Origin: JANNFX01 sp031380225
GTDB taxonomy: Bacteria > Pseudomonadota > Alphaproteobacteria > Rhizobiales > Hyphomicrobiaceae
DNA: 24,809 nucleotides
Assembly: GCA_031380225.1 (NCBI GenBank)
Contig: JANNFX010000256.1
Coordinates: 1 to 24,809, forward strand
Direction of reading: 5' to 3'
The position numbers and the translations under genes were made by a program. How positions within the stretch are numbered: position 1 is the stretch's first letter; each line of letters starts with the position of its first letter. This document shows, one piece after another, positions 7,825 to 15,576 of this stretch. The notes under the pieces were generated by a model. It searched no databases. It saw only the letters and a list, made by a program, of their open reading frames with translations, and was not told the DNA's origin.

Positions 7825-7846
7825 CGGCCATATTGCTTCTAATACC

Positions 7847-8023
7847 TTAGTTTACGCCAACCCCGCGATTTGAAGCCGTTTCTGAATTTGGACGTTGAGA
7901 GGTGGCGGCGAACAGGCTGAGCATCGTCACGGCCGTCAAAGCCAAAGCGAATACAATCCCGCGAGCTGTGCTTCGTACGCGCCGCTCTGCCTCATCTGGA
8001 ACCAATCTCATTTTCATCGTCAT
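7847..8023 (-). CDS. Possible small single-helix membrane protein
   Basis: The 58-residue reading frame has a charged start (MRLVPDEAERRVRST), one clear hydrophobic helix at about residues 22-40 (GIVFALALTAVTMLSLFAA), and a polar tail. The charge pattern predicts a cytoplasmic N-terminus. AAGGA lies about 11 bases before the ATG at 8023, and two more in-frame ATGs follow closely. The frame stays open to 8281, but the extra part is Cys-rich and not protein-like. No family is recognised. It could be a real short gene or chance. Confidence 0.35.
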   Translation of the reverse strand: MTMKMRLVPDEAERRVRSTARGIVFALALTAVTMLSLFAATSQRPNSETASNRGVGVN

Positions 8024-8417
8024 CGGTGAAAGCGTCCTTGGCCAATAGTATTCGCAAAGCCTAACAAAAACTCTTGTTTGAGCTAGTACCTCAGCCGTCG
8101 CGCGACAGTTGAACACACATCGTCCGCATCGTGTGATAACGCTGAATTGACTGTCCTGATTATTGCTGCAGCGCAATGCGTTTTTAGGTGTGCGAGTGTG
8201 CACTGCAAACAACAAACAACTCCGCTTAAAGCGGAAAACGCGCATTGAGTTGAGCTGGACCGGCGCGCAATCTGTAATCAAATTTCGCTGCGGTCCCGTG
8301 AAGCAGGGCCGCGCATTCCCTCACGCCGGATGCTTCGCATCAAACAGCGTTGTGCATTGCCAGTAGTTATGTGGAGTGGTGAGGCCCCGTATCGACAGTG
8401 GGCAATCCTAAATTGGT
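8024..8417. other. Gene-poor stretch with small inverted repeats
   Basis: No convincing gene is seen here. TCCGCTTAAAGCGGA (8221-8235) is a perfect palindrome about one central base and is followed by AAAA. GATGC-TTC-GCATC (8329-8341) is a short hairpin. Neither has a U-run that would make it an intrinsic terminator. The plus-strand frame at 8163-8366 lacks a ribosome-binding site and has an Arg/Cys-rich composition unlike the real genes. An sRNA or regulatory region is possible but not demonstrated. Confidence 0.3.
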
Positions 8418-8597
8418 TCAGAGCCCGCGCATAATACAGCCGAACACTAGAACGATCTGAGCGATCAACAAGACCCAGAATTCTTTGCTGGTGATGAACG
8501 GGATTTCTGCTTCGGGGTAGAATTTGGTGACCAGGGCAAGCACCGTCAGAATGACCGACAGCATAAACGTGATAATGCCCGGTGATTTGATTGCCAT
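8418..8597 (-). CDS. Conserved small two-helix membrane protein
   Basis: The 59-residue product reads MAIKSPGIITFMLSVI and continues into a first helix (about 7-26), a loop with FYPEAEIPFIT, then EFWVLLIAQIVLVFGCIMRG as the second helix (about 40-57). The ATG at 8597 has a strong GGGGAGAT about 8 bases upstream, so the longer in-frame extension to 8660 is rejected. I believe similar short proteins of unknown function occur in many Hyphomicrobiales, though I cannot name a family. It stands alone on the minus strand, divergent from the RTX gene. Confidence 0.75.
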   Translation of the reverse strand: MAIKSPGIITFMLSVILTVLALVTKFYPEAEIPFITSKEFWVLLIAQIVLVFGCIMRGL

Positions 8598-8870
8598 GTC
8601 AGATATCTCCCCTACAACTCTAGATTTAGCCATTTTGCCCTCGCTCGCTTGCCCGGTCATGGCGGTACGACTCAGCCTTCGTGTTGCTTATAACAAGGCA
8701 GAATTGGTCCGATAGGGGCCGCCTGCGAAGCCTGTGGGCAACTTGGCCGTCTCAAGCTCAACATGAACAAAAACCCAGAAACCCGTTCAGCCACCGTTCA
8801 ATCAAAATTTGACACTGACTGGCCCGAGCCGCGCAGCAGCGGTTGCGCAATCACTTGAGGACTGCAGGTT

Positions 8871-9413
8871 ATGGCTTTCAAAAAAGGCAACGACTTCAAC
8901 AATACCATTTTGGGTACGTCGTTCGGCGACAGCCTATACGGCCTCGGCGGCAACGATACGCTATATGGCCGCGGTGGAGACGATCTGTTGTCGGGTGGCT
9001 CTGGAAACGACAGGCTCGACGGCGGCTCGGGCTATGATGATATTTATGGAGGCACCGGCCGCGACACTCTGATCGGCGGCTCAGGCCAGGATTTCCTGAG
9101 CGGCGGCTCTGGCAATGATTTGATTTACGGCGGCACGGGCAGCGATGCGTTAGCCGGTGGCACAGGCATCGACGTGTTCAAGTTCAATTTCGCCAACGGC
9201 GACGACATTGTCTACGACTTCGATCCCGGTATTGATTACATTGATGTCAGAGGCACCGGTTCGTTCAGCGAATTCGATCTATTCTTCTCCGATGTGTTCG
9301 TCAACGGCCTGTTGTCGACAGAAATCGACTACGGTTCAGGCACTGTGACCCTCGTCGGCGTCGATCAGGACGCCTTCCACTTCACCAATTACGAAGACAT
9401 TATTTTCGCGTAA
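8871..9413 (+). CDS. RTX (hemolysin-type) calcium-binding repeat protein
   Basis: The 180-residue acidic protein consists of about nine consecutive nine-residue RTX repeats (GGxGxDxLx type) at residues 17-103, such as GLGGNDTLYG, GSGNDRLDG and GSGNDLIYG. These repeats fold into a calcium-loaded beta-roll. The C-terminal 75 residues contain DVFKF and DDIVYDFDPGIDYIDV, the usual end of type I-secreted RTX proteins, and finish in hydrophobic IIFA. There is no cleavable signal peptide and no separate catalytic domain, so the protein is essentially a bare RTX module. GAGGA lies about 10 bases before the ATG. No HlyB/HlyD/TolC genes adjoin it. Its role (adhesin, matrix or S-layer-like) is unknown. 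Confidence 0.88.
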   Translation: MAFKKGNDFNNTILGTSFGDSLYGLGGNDTLYGRGGDDLLSGGSGNDRLDGGSGYDDIYGGTGRDTLIGGSGQDFLSGGSGNDLIYGGTGSDALAGGTGIDVFKFNFANGDDIVYDFDPGIDYIDVRGTGSFSEFDLFFSDVFVNGLLSTEIDYGSGTVTLVGVDQDAFHFTNYEDIIFA

Positions 9414-9494
9414 GTGGCGTCGGATTTCTGCATGTCGATCAACAGCCGGTCCGCAATGACCAACTGTTTGCGTATCATTGGCAGCTGCTTCTCT

Positions 9495-10634
9495 CTAACA
9501 GCGCTTGATACGCCCATGCCTCTGCAAAATTTCGATCAATTTGGCAGTTGGCAGCGCGCGGACGAGCGCCCGGTCATGCACGGTGCCGCCCATATCTTCG
9601 GCAGCGCACATGGCGTTCAGCACGGCTTCTTCGACGCTTTCGACGGCTGCCAAATAAATGGGGTCGAGCAACTCGTCGTTGAGCATCTCAATCGACATAA
9701 CAGGCGGTGCGCGGTGCGGCATTGGCCTCGTGTTGGCGGTTGAGAACGCCAGGAAGATGTCACCCGAGCTGTTGCCACCCGGCGTGCCGTTGCGGCCGAT
9801 GCCAATGGATGCGCGCCGCGCCAGGCGCTTCAATTGATGCGGCGCCAGTGGCGCGTCGGTGGCGATGACGACGATGATCGAGCCGCGTTCCGTTTTCGCG
9901 GGCGGCGATTCCGCTCCGCTGCTCGCGCCATGCAGCTCACGTCCAACCGGTATCCCGCACACCGTCAACCAATCGCCAATGCCGTGATTGGCCTGCACCA
10001 GTGTTCCAACGGTATAAGTTTGGTCTCCGGCACCGCTCACGCGTGACGACGTCCCCGTGCCGCCTTTGAAGCCATAGGTGATCATGCCGGTGCCGCCACC
10101 GGTATTGCCCTCCGCAACAGGGCCGGGGCCTGCTGACTGAAGCGCGTGTTTGACATCATCGGCGGTAATGTGCTGGCCGTTGATGTCGTTCAAGACACCG
10201 TCATACGTTTCGGCGACGACGGGCATAATCCATAAATCATCGCCGCCGCCGTAAACGTCAGCGTAACGCTCCAGCATCCATTTTATCGCCCCGTGATGGA
10301 CCATGCCGACGCTGTGGGTGTTGGTGATCAATACCGGGCCGAGAAAATAGCCGCCGTCCTCAATCCAATGACTGCCGGTCATTTCGCCGTTGCCATTAAA
10401 CCGGTGCATGCCCGCGAACACGGGAACCGGTGCGCTGGCTGCGGCATGCGGAATGATCGCTGTTACGCCTGTCCGGACAGGCATTTCGCGGCCTGGCCGC
10501 GGCTCATTTTCGATGAGTGTGCAATGTCCGGTATGAAGCCCCGCCACGTCGGTGATGGCGTTCAACGGGCCAGGTGTGCCCGGCAAATCGAGGCCGATTT
10601 CCCGCGCACGCGGCTTAATGCGAGTTGGTGTCAT
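9495..10634 (-). CDS. P1-family (DmpA-like) self-processing aminopeptidase
   Basis: P1 peptidases (L-aminopeptidase/D-Ala esterase and beta-aminopeptidases) are made as precursors that cut themselves before a serine or threonine, which then becomes the N-terminal nucleophile. The 379-residue protein starts with the typical PGPLNAITDVAGLHTGH and has VLITNTHSVG and GNTGGGTGM. The cleavage block GTPGGNSSGDIFLAFSTAN is at about 283-301, and by analogy the cut falls between Asn288 and Ser289. There is no signal peptide, so it is probably cytoplasmic. The ATG at 10634 is preferred to a TTG at 10670. It lies 16 bases after the unknown 615-residue gene and probably shares its transcript. The substrate cannot be inferred. 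Confidence 0.9.
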   Translation of the reverse strand: MTPTRIKPRAREIGLDLPGTPGPLNAITDVAGLHTGHCTLIENEPRPGREMPVRTGVTAIIPHAAASAPVPVFAGMHRFNGNGEMTGSHWIEDGGYFLGPVLITNTHSVGMVHHGAIKWMLERYADVYGGGDDLWIMPVVAETYDGVLNDINGQHITADDVKHALQSAGPGPVAEGNTGGGTGMITYGFKGGTGTSSRVSGAGDQTYTVGTLVQANHGIGDWLTVCGIPVGRELHGASSGAESPPAKTERGSIIVVIATDAPLAPHQLKRLARRASIGIGRNGTPGGNSSGDIFLAFSTANTRPMPHRAPPVMSIEMLNDELLDPIYLAAVESVEEAVLNAMCAAEDMGGTVHDRALVRALPTAKLIEILQRHGRIKRC

Positions 10635-10650
10635 CGGACGTCTCGTGCCT

Positions 10651-12498
10651 CTACGCTCGTCCGGCGCCAAACAACCGCTTGAACCACAACAACAGGATTA
10701 GGGCTGCCAGACATAGGCCAATAATCGTTAGTGGATGTTTGTCCCACAGCAAAACTGGCGCGATGCGGCCATTCCAGGCCGCGCTGAAGTCGTTGGCCAG
10801 TGCGCCGGTGGACGTGCCACCGGGGCGTAGCAGCATTTCAACGGCTGCCGCCTGGTCGGCACTTGCCAGCACGGCTTGCCGGAGCCGTTCACTGGCGAAC
10901 ATCTGGAATTTGGCTGGCGTCTCCGCCACCGCTTCAAGGATACGGTCGCGCGGTCCGGATTGAAGACCGGTTAAATAGCCAGACAGAGTTGTCAGTTCGG
11001 ATTCAGTCAGGCCGCGCGTCAGGCTTTTGAGCTTGACCGGGTCGAGATCAAGAAGGGCGGTGCGGGCTTCACGGCCAAGTGCACCAAGTTTGGCAATCGC
11101 GAGACTGTCGCCGAGCTCGAGGACTTTGCGCAGATTGCCCTGCGAAAATTCGCTGGCGTCGGCGCGGCGATAGAGTCCGTTCTGCACGACGCTGCCAAGG
11201 TCCTTGCCTGCGAGTGCTGCCCAGGCCATGGCTTTGTCGATGGAGCGGGTCTCTCGCGCGATGGTAAGTCCGGGTTCATCGAGTGTCGTAATAGCCGTAG
11301 ACAGGGTGCCGTCGCTTACCCGCTTCAACACGCCTGGTTCGCCTTCGGATGCCAACACCAGACCAGTCAGTTCATCAAGCCGCGGCAGGTGTTCGGGCCG
11401 GACCGTATCGAGCAGCGTTTTGAACGGCAGATTGCGTTCGGCGAGGTCAAGCGCTTTGGCGTGGGCGGCGCGGAAATTCTGCCAGATCTCGATCACGTGC
11501 TCAGCGGTCTTGCCGCCAATTTCCTTGATATGAACGCCGATCTCTTGATCGAGGCTGGAGGCAAGTTCAATCTTGACCTTGTCTTTGGTGTCCTTCGCTT
11601 TCATTTCCTCGGCGACAATCGGGAGTACGCCGTTGCGCAACTCCCAAATGTCTTTGGCGAGCAGCACCAGTCCAACGCCACCAGCGGCAACCGAGACTAA
11701 GCGCGCGGCGACACTGCCGGCGATACGCTGGCCGATACGGCGCGTCATGTTGGCGAGCTGGCGCCGCATAATGATCAGTGCCGCGCCCGTGATGCCTTCG
11801 CTCGATTGCTTGAGGACGGCGGTCGTCGACACGTCAGCCCGGCCGGTGTTTGAATTTGCGTCGAGATCATCGGCTGCCGATCCGGTAACTGAGGCGGCAA
11901 CTGCCGATCCATAGCGGGGGCCGAGGTAGGTTTTGAGACAAGCGAGTGCTGGGCCGGTTGCATCTTCTGTCGCCAGTTCGATGCGCTTGCCGATTTCCGT
12001 GGCAACGCCCGACGCAAGCGTTTCAATGGCTGTTGTCATTGCTGCCGATTTGTAGACCCGTTCGGCAACGGCCGTGGCAAGCTCTTGCGCCTTTTGCTGA
12101 TCAGCGAGTGATTTAATGAGGCTGCCAAAACTGGTTTCGTTGCGCACCTCTTCGACCGCCAAATCGACCTGTCTGTCGATGATTTCGTCAAATCCAAGCC
12201 GGCGCCATTCGGCATCAACGGCGGCTTTGTAGTCGACGTCCTTCAACCCTTTGGTCAGCGCGTCGATGGTGGTTGTCTCAATGGCCGCCTTGAACGCTTG
12301 GTCGTCTGCGGCTTGGCACTGCTCATAGCCAATTGTGGCCACGGCTTCGGCGGCGGCCCAGGCTGCACCAGGGCTGGCGAGGACGATCGCCAACACGACC
12401 AGCATTCCAGCTGGCAAAATTTGCGCTGATCGCTGCACGAAATGCTGAGAAAATTGGTACAGCAGGTGCAACACGGACTGAAAAATGAACGTCAACAT
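10651..12498 (-). CDS. Unrecognised envelope protein with N-terminal signal or anchor and C-terminal membrane helix
   Basis: This is a 615-residue protein of unknown family. A hydrophobic segment at about 29-50 (MLVVLAIVLASPGAAWAA) looks like a signal peptide with an Ala-x-Ala site. It is preceded by about 30 amphipathic residues. The body is helical and rich in Ala, Leu, Glu and Lys. A possible internal membrane segment lies at about 262-283 (VSVAAGGVGLVLLA), and a clear terminal helix (TIIGLCLAALILLLW) is followed by KRLFGAGR. The single cysteines near 61 and 187 could pair. A GTG at 12510 and an ATG at 12401-12405 are alternative starts. It probably forms an operon with the P1 peptidase. 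No function is assigned. Confidence 0.8.
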   Translation of the reverse strand: MLTFIFQSVLHLLYQFSQHFVQRSAQILPAGMLVVLAIVLASPGAAWAAAEAVATIGYEQCQAADDQAFKAAIETTTIDALTKGLKDVDYKAAVDAEWRRLGFDEIIDRQVDLAVEEVRNETSFGSLIKSLADQQKAQELATAVAERVYKSAAMTTAIETLASGVATEIGKRIELATEDATGPALACLKTYLGPRYGSAVAASVTGSAADDLDANSNTGRADVSTTAVLKQSSEGITGAALIIMRRQLANMTRRIGQRIAGSVAARLVSVAAGGVGLVLLAKDIWELRNGVLPIVAEEMKAKDTKDKVKIELASSLDQEIGVHIKEIGGKTAEHVIEIWQNFRAAHAKALDLAERNLPFKTLLDTVRPEHLPRLDELTGLVLASEGEPGVLKRVSDGTLSTAITTLDEPGLTIARETRSIDKAMAWAALAGKDLGSVVQNGLYRRADASEFSQGNLRKVLELGDSLAIAKLGALGREARTALLDLDPVKLKSLTRGLTESELTTLSGYLTGLQSGPRDRILEAVAETPAKFQMFASERLRQAVLASADQAAAVEMLLRPGGTSTGALANDFSAAWNGRIAPVLLWDKHPLTIIGLCLAALILLLWFKRLFGAGRA

Positions 12499-13016
12499 AG
12501 TCTCCAACACTGCATAAGCTCAGAATTTTGCGGCCAGTTCTAATCGTACACCAGTCCAAAGGCGCGGGGATAACTTCATTTTGGACCGCCATACAGTTGA
12601 AATACCGCCGTTTTGAGCGCTGTCGCTCTCGCTTCAAAGCAAAACTATCTTCAGGAAATCGTGGTTTATGGGATCGGCGGTAGGAAAACCGGCCTGTTGT
12701 GCCGCGCAGCCGGACACATTTCAGCCGCAAGCTGGAGGCTAGTCAAGCCGCTGATTTGCTGCATTGCAGCAGAACCGAGTTTGAGATTGTTGCGTTGCGG
12801 CAGCCTGCCGTATGGGCAGGCTTATCGAATAGGGTGATGATGCAATTCGAACTTTCCTGGCGGCGCTTCCGCACCGCCTTTAACGTGTCGATGGACACCG
12901 GTCATAAATGGACCGCTTCGCGACACTCTGGCGTTCCAAGAAATCAAAGCTTGGCTTCGGCCGGTTTCTCAGCCTAAAACAGTGACATCAAAGTGCGAGC
13001 GAGTTTAAATAATCTG
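12499..13016. other. Gene-free region with palindromes
   Basis: No credible gene is seen between the divergent 615-residue protein and the alpha/beta hydrolase. Short open frames on both strands have no ribosome-binding site and resemble no family. Two symmetric sites stand out: TGCTGCATTGCAGCA (12757-12771), a perfect palindrome about one base that could be an operator, and GCCTGCC-GTATG-GGCAGGC (12803-12821), a 7-bp hairpin without a U-run. The region should hold both divergent promoters, but no clear -35/-10 pair was found. Confidence 0.35.
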
Positions 13017-13889
13017 ATGAAAATTAACGAGAAAATCACTCCGAAGCGGGGCGGAACTGTGCTCCATGGCGGCCGGGTTGGGGTGCTATTGGTCCACAGC
13101 CTGGGCGGTAGCCCGATTGAACTTCGGTTTGTTGCACAAAGCTTGGCACGTTCAGGGTATACAGTATATTGCCCATTGATTTCAGGTTTGGCAGGCGGCA
13201 CCGACGTGTCCGGTCTGTCGTCCTGGTCTGACTGGTATAAAGAAATCGAACAAGCGCACGACCAGATGAAGGCGTGCTGCGATGTGATTTTGATTGGTGG
13301 TTTATCAGCTGGTTGCATGCTGGCGCTGCGTTTGGCGCGCGAACGCGCGAAAGACGTGCATGGCTTGATGCTGTTCGCGCCGACGATTTTCCCGAACGGT
13401 TGGGCCATTCCCCGTTCGTTGCAGTTGTTCAAAATCGTCCACCAGAAGTGGTTCGCGAAACTGTTCTACTTCCGTCAGCCGGCACCATACGGCATCAAAG
13501 ACGAACGCATCCGCAACTTCATTGTTGAAAGCTTCAAGAGCGACGACCGCCCGATCGAAGATCTATTCGGCCGCGGCGGTGGCGTCGTGTGGGAGTTCAT
13601 GCAACTCGCCCGCGAAGTTAAAAAGCGCTTGGGCGAGATTAAGCACCCGACCGCGATTTTCCATCCCCGCCAAGATGATCAGAGCGATTTGTCGAACGCA
13701 GTGACGTTGCAGACCAAGCTCGGTGGCCTGGTCGAGGTGACAGTGCTCGATGATTGCTATCACATGGTGACGCTGGACAAGCAGCGCTCGATCGTCGTCG
13801 ACCGCGCTGTCGATTTTGCACAACGCCTGACGCAGCGCCTCGAAGAGCGTGAAGCCGTTGCTCGTCTCGTCAAAGGCGCTGCCGAGTAA
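13017..13889 (+). CDS. Alpha/beta hydrolase (carboxylesterase/lipase-like)
   Basis: The 290-residue protein has the alpha/beta-hydrolase order VGVLLVHSLGGSPIELR (oxyanion region, 21-37), GGLSAGC with nucleophile Ser97, and HPRQDDQSD (Asp220, 221 or 224 as acid). DDCYHMVTLDKQR with His249 completes the triad. The terminal HMVTLDKQR block is typical of the Est30/monoglyceride lipase-like esterases. The oxyanion motif is HSLGG instead of the common HGxGG. No signal peptide is seen, so it is likely cytoplasmic. The ATG at 13017 gives the better N-terminus; a GTG at 12993 is in frame. It is monocistronic and ends at a strong terminator. The substrate is unknown. Confidence 0.88.
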   Translation: MKINEKITPKRGGTVLHGGRVGVLLVHSLGGSPIELRFVAQSLARSGYTVYCPLISGLAGGTDVSGLSSWSDWYKEIEQAHDQMKACCDVILIGGLSAGCMLALRLARERAKDVHGLMLFAPTIFPNGWAIPRSLQLFKIVHQKWFAKLFYFRQPAPYGIKDERIRNFIVESFKSDDRPIEDLFGRGGGVVWEFMQLAREVKKRLGEIKHPTAIFHPRQDDQSDLSNAVTLQTKLGGLVEVTVLDDCYHMVTLDKQRSIVVDRAVDFAQRLTQRLEEREAVARLVKGAAE

Positions 13890-13944
13890 GTTCTTCGGAG
13901 CGCAGTGCTGAAACGGCTGAACTCACAATCATAGTTTGAATATG

Positions 13945-13973
13945 AAAACGGGGGCCTTCCGGCCCCCGTTTTT
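13945..13973. terminator. Bidirectional intrinsic terminator
   Basis: AAAACGGGGGCC pairs across a TTCC loop with GGCCCCCGTTTTT. The stem has nine strong pairs flanked by an A-run and a T-run, so it can act on both strands. It lies 55 bases after the hydrolase stop and 34 bases after the stop of the convergent DUF2147 gene. It is the clearest terminator in the window. Confidence 0.92.
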
Positions 13974-14007
13974 GATTCATGTCTGGAAGGAAGCACACAG
14001 CTAGACG

Positions 14008-15183
14008 TTACTGAACTGCGCCGGCTGCCACTGGTGCAGCACCTTCCGTTGACGTCACGGCTTCGACTGTAGGTTTAGCGCCAGCTGCTGCGTTGGGTGC
14101 GATTTGCTGCGCTCCGCTTGTCGCGGCAGGTCCAGTCTGAGCAGTCGCGGACTTTGTTTCGGGCTTTGTGCCTGCAGCAGTCTTGGAGGTTGTCTTAACA
14201 CTTGCAGGCGTCGTTTTAGCAGTCGCTGCTGACTTCGTCGTTCCAATTGCTTTCGCCGTCGTTGGTTTCGCCGGTGCAGTTGCAGTTTTTGACGCCGGAC
14301 CAGTAGCCGCTGACTTTACCGGAGCGGTCTTGGATGCCGTTTTGGCTGGTGTTGCCATCTTTCCCGTTGCGGCGGGCTTGGCCGTCGCCGCTGCTGCGGG
14401 TTTCTGTGTCGTATCGATCGACGTTGCTTTTGCGGCAACAGGCGCCTCTGCTGCAGCTGGTGCCGCACTCTGAGGTTTGTTGACAGCTGTCGACGGCGCC
14501 GGTTTTTGGGTAGGCTGGGCAGGAGCCGTTGCTGCGGCCGGTTTTGCCACTGGATTTGTCGTGGTGGCTGGCGCAACAGGCTTTGCCGAGGGACCCGGGT
14601 TTGCAGAGGCTTCTAGCGGCTTCGGCTTCGCTGCGACTGTACCGCCGGCTGCCGCCCCTGCCGGAGGAGCGGCTGGGTTCGCCGCAGGCTGCCCGTCGCA
14701 GCGCTCAAGGTCAGCAGGTGCTTTAGTCCAGACGAAACTCTTTGAGATGCCGAATAGACCATAGCCGGTCAGCTGCAACTCATTCGGGCTTAGCCGTTTC
14801 AGAGACGCTTCATTCTCCTGGCCCTTTTTGGGATCATAGACTATGCCGCGGCCCACGGTGCCGTCGGTCAAGGGCTGCAATTCGCGTAGGACCATCAGGC
14901 CGCAAATTGGGCGCTTGCGCTCGGACTCGACGGGATTGTTGATATCCATCAATGGACCACCGCCAGCCCGCGAACTCTCCCTCTGCTTGGTCCACACGAT
15001 CCGGCCGCAGAATTTCTTGCCGCATGGGGCGACTTCGATCGCGCCTTCTTTGACGCTGTCATACCAAACGCCGGTGACATCGGCTGCTGCGGCAGCGCCA
15101 GCGAGACCGAGCGTCAACGCGGTTACGGCGACAGCCAACTGCCGCACATTCAAATTCTTTCGGGCTACGAATACTTTGGTCAT
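14008..15183 (-). CDS. Exported DUF2147 protein with a long Ala/Lys/Pro/Thr tail
   Basis: The 391-residue protein has a basic signal peptide (about 1-34, ending TLGLAGAAAAA). A DUF2147 domain follows at about 35-162: VTGVWYDSVKEGAIEVAPCGKKFCGRIVW, then RPICGLMVLREL, GIVYDPKKGQ and the terminal W-T-K. Cysteines 54, 59, 94 and 162 could form disulfides in the periplasm. The last 229 residues are low-complexity and rich in Ala, Lys, Pro, Thr and Ser. They are basic, resemble histone H1 tails, and are probably disordered. DUF2147 proteins are periplasmic, lipocalin-like and functionally undefined; the tail is not part of the usual family. AAGGGAT lies about 10 bases before the ATG. Confidence 0.88.
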   Translation of the reverse strand: MTKVFVARKNLNVRQLAVAVTALTLGLAGAAAAADVTGVWYDSVKEGAIEVAPCGKKFCGRIVWTKQRESSRAGGGPLMDINNPVESERKRPICGLMVLRELQPLTDGTVGRGIVYDPKKGQENEASLKRLSPNELQLTGYGLFGISKSFVWTKAPADLERCDGQPAANPAAPPAGAAAGGTVAAKPKPLEASANPGPSAKPVAPATTTNPVAKPAAATAPAQPTQKPAPSTAVNKPQSAAPAAAEAPVAAKATSIDTTQKPAAAATAKPAATGKMATPAKTASKTAPVKSAATGPASKTATAPAKPTTAKAIGTTKSAATAKTTPASVKTTSKTAAGTKPETKSATAQTGPAATSGAQQIAPNAAAGAKPTVEAVTSTEGAAPVAAGAVQ

Positions 15184-15576
15184 GCCCCATCCCTTTCTGT
15201 TCAGGGTGTCTCTGGTCCCGGGCTAGGCGAGGAAAGCGGCAAAAGCAGGGTGTTGACGCGACTGCGCCATGATCGATGCGGCATTTGTCGCGCTAAAGTC
15301 GTTAAAAGTTCCTTATTTCAGCCGTGAGCATCTGCTTTATCGCCGTTAAGTCTCTGAATACAATCCGGATATAAGTATTGTTCATCTGTTGGTGCGATGA
15401 TCGATTTCGGGGCATTTCCTCAGAGTTTGTTAAGCCGCCGCGTTGCGTTCGATTGCGATCAGTTTGTCGCGTCCAAAGACTAGGCTTCGCAGTGCCGCAC
15501 ACGGTCCGTGCCAAAGACGTCGTATACCGTTGGCGCCGGCACTGTGCGTTACCCGGTTAGGTTCCAGGATTTCTCG
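15184..15576. other. Divergent intergenic region upstream of the exporter genes
   Basis: No gene is supported here. The open frames are short, lack ribosome-binding sites and do not resemble proteins. A weak promoter-like pair, TTAAGT (15346-15351) and TATAAG (15370-15375) with an 18-base spacer, points toward the exporter operon. It is about 200 bases upstream of the first start codon. The minus-strand promoter of the DUF2147 gene must lie here too but was not identified. Confidence 0.3.

Noticed and set aside
8163..8366. Plus-strand 67-residue open frame
   Set aside because: It has no ribosome-binding site and a composition rich in Cys/Arg that is unlike the real genes.
8809..8840. TTGACA as -35 box for the RTX gene
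   Set aside because: At a 16-18 base spacing the downstream hexamer is GC-rich (CGCAGC) and not a -10 box.
8930..9180. Tandem GGCGGC-type DNA repeats as a CRISPR-like or satellite array
   Set aside because: They are the codons of the RTX nonapeptides, vary at third positions and have no spacers.
12323..12730. Minus-strand 135-residue open frame overlapping the start of the envelope protein gene
   Set aside because: It is Arg/Cys-rich with no family resemblance and lies in the alternate frame of a better-supported gene.
14168..14764. Hydrophobic Ala/Val/Gly open frames opposite the DUF2147 tail
   Set aside because: They are complementary-strand shadows of the low-complexity Ala/Lys/Thr tail and have no ribosome-binding sites.
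15184..15576. Small genes in the gap before the exporter operon
   Set aside because: The frames are short, share no recognisable motif and lack ribosome-binding sites.
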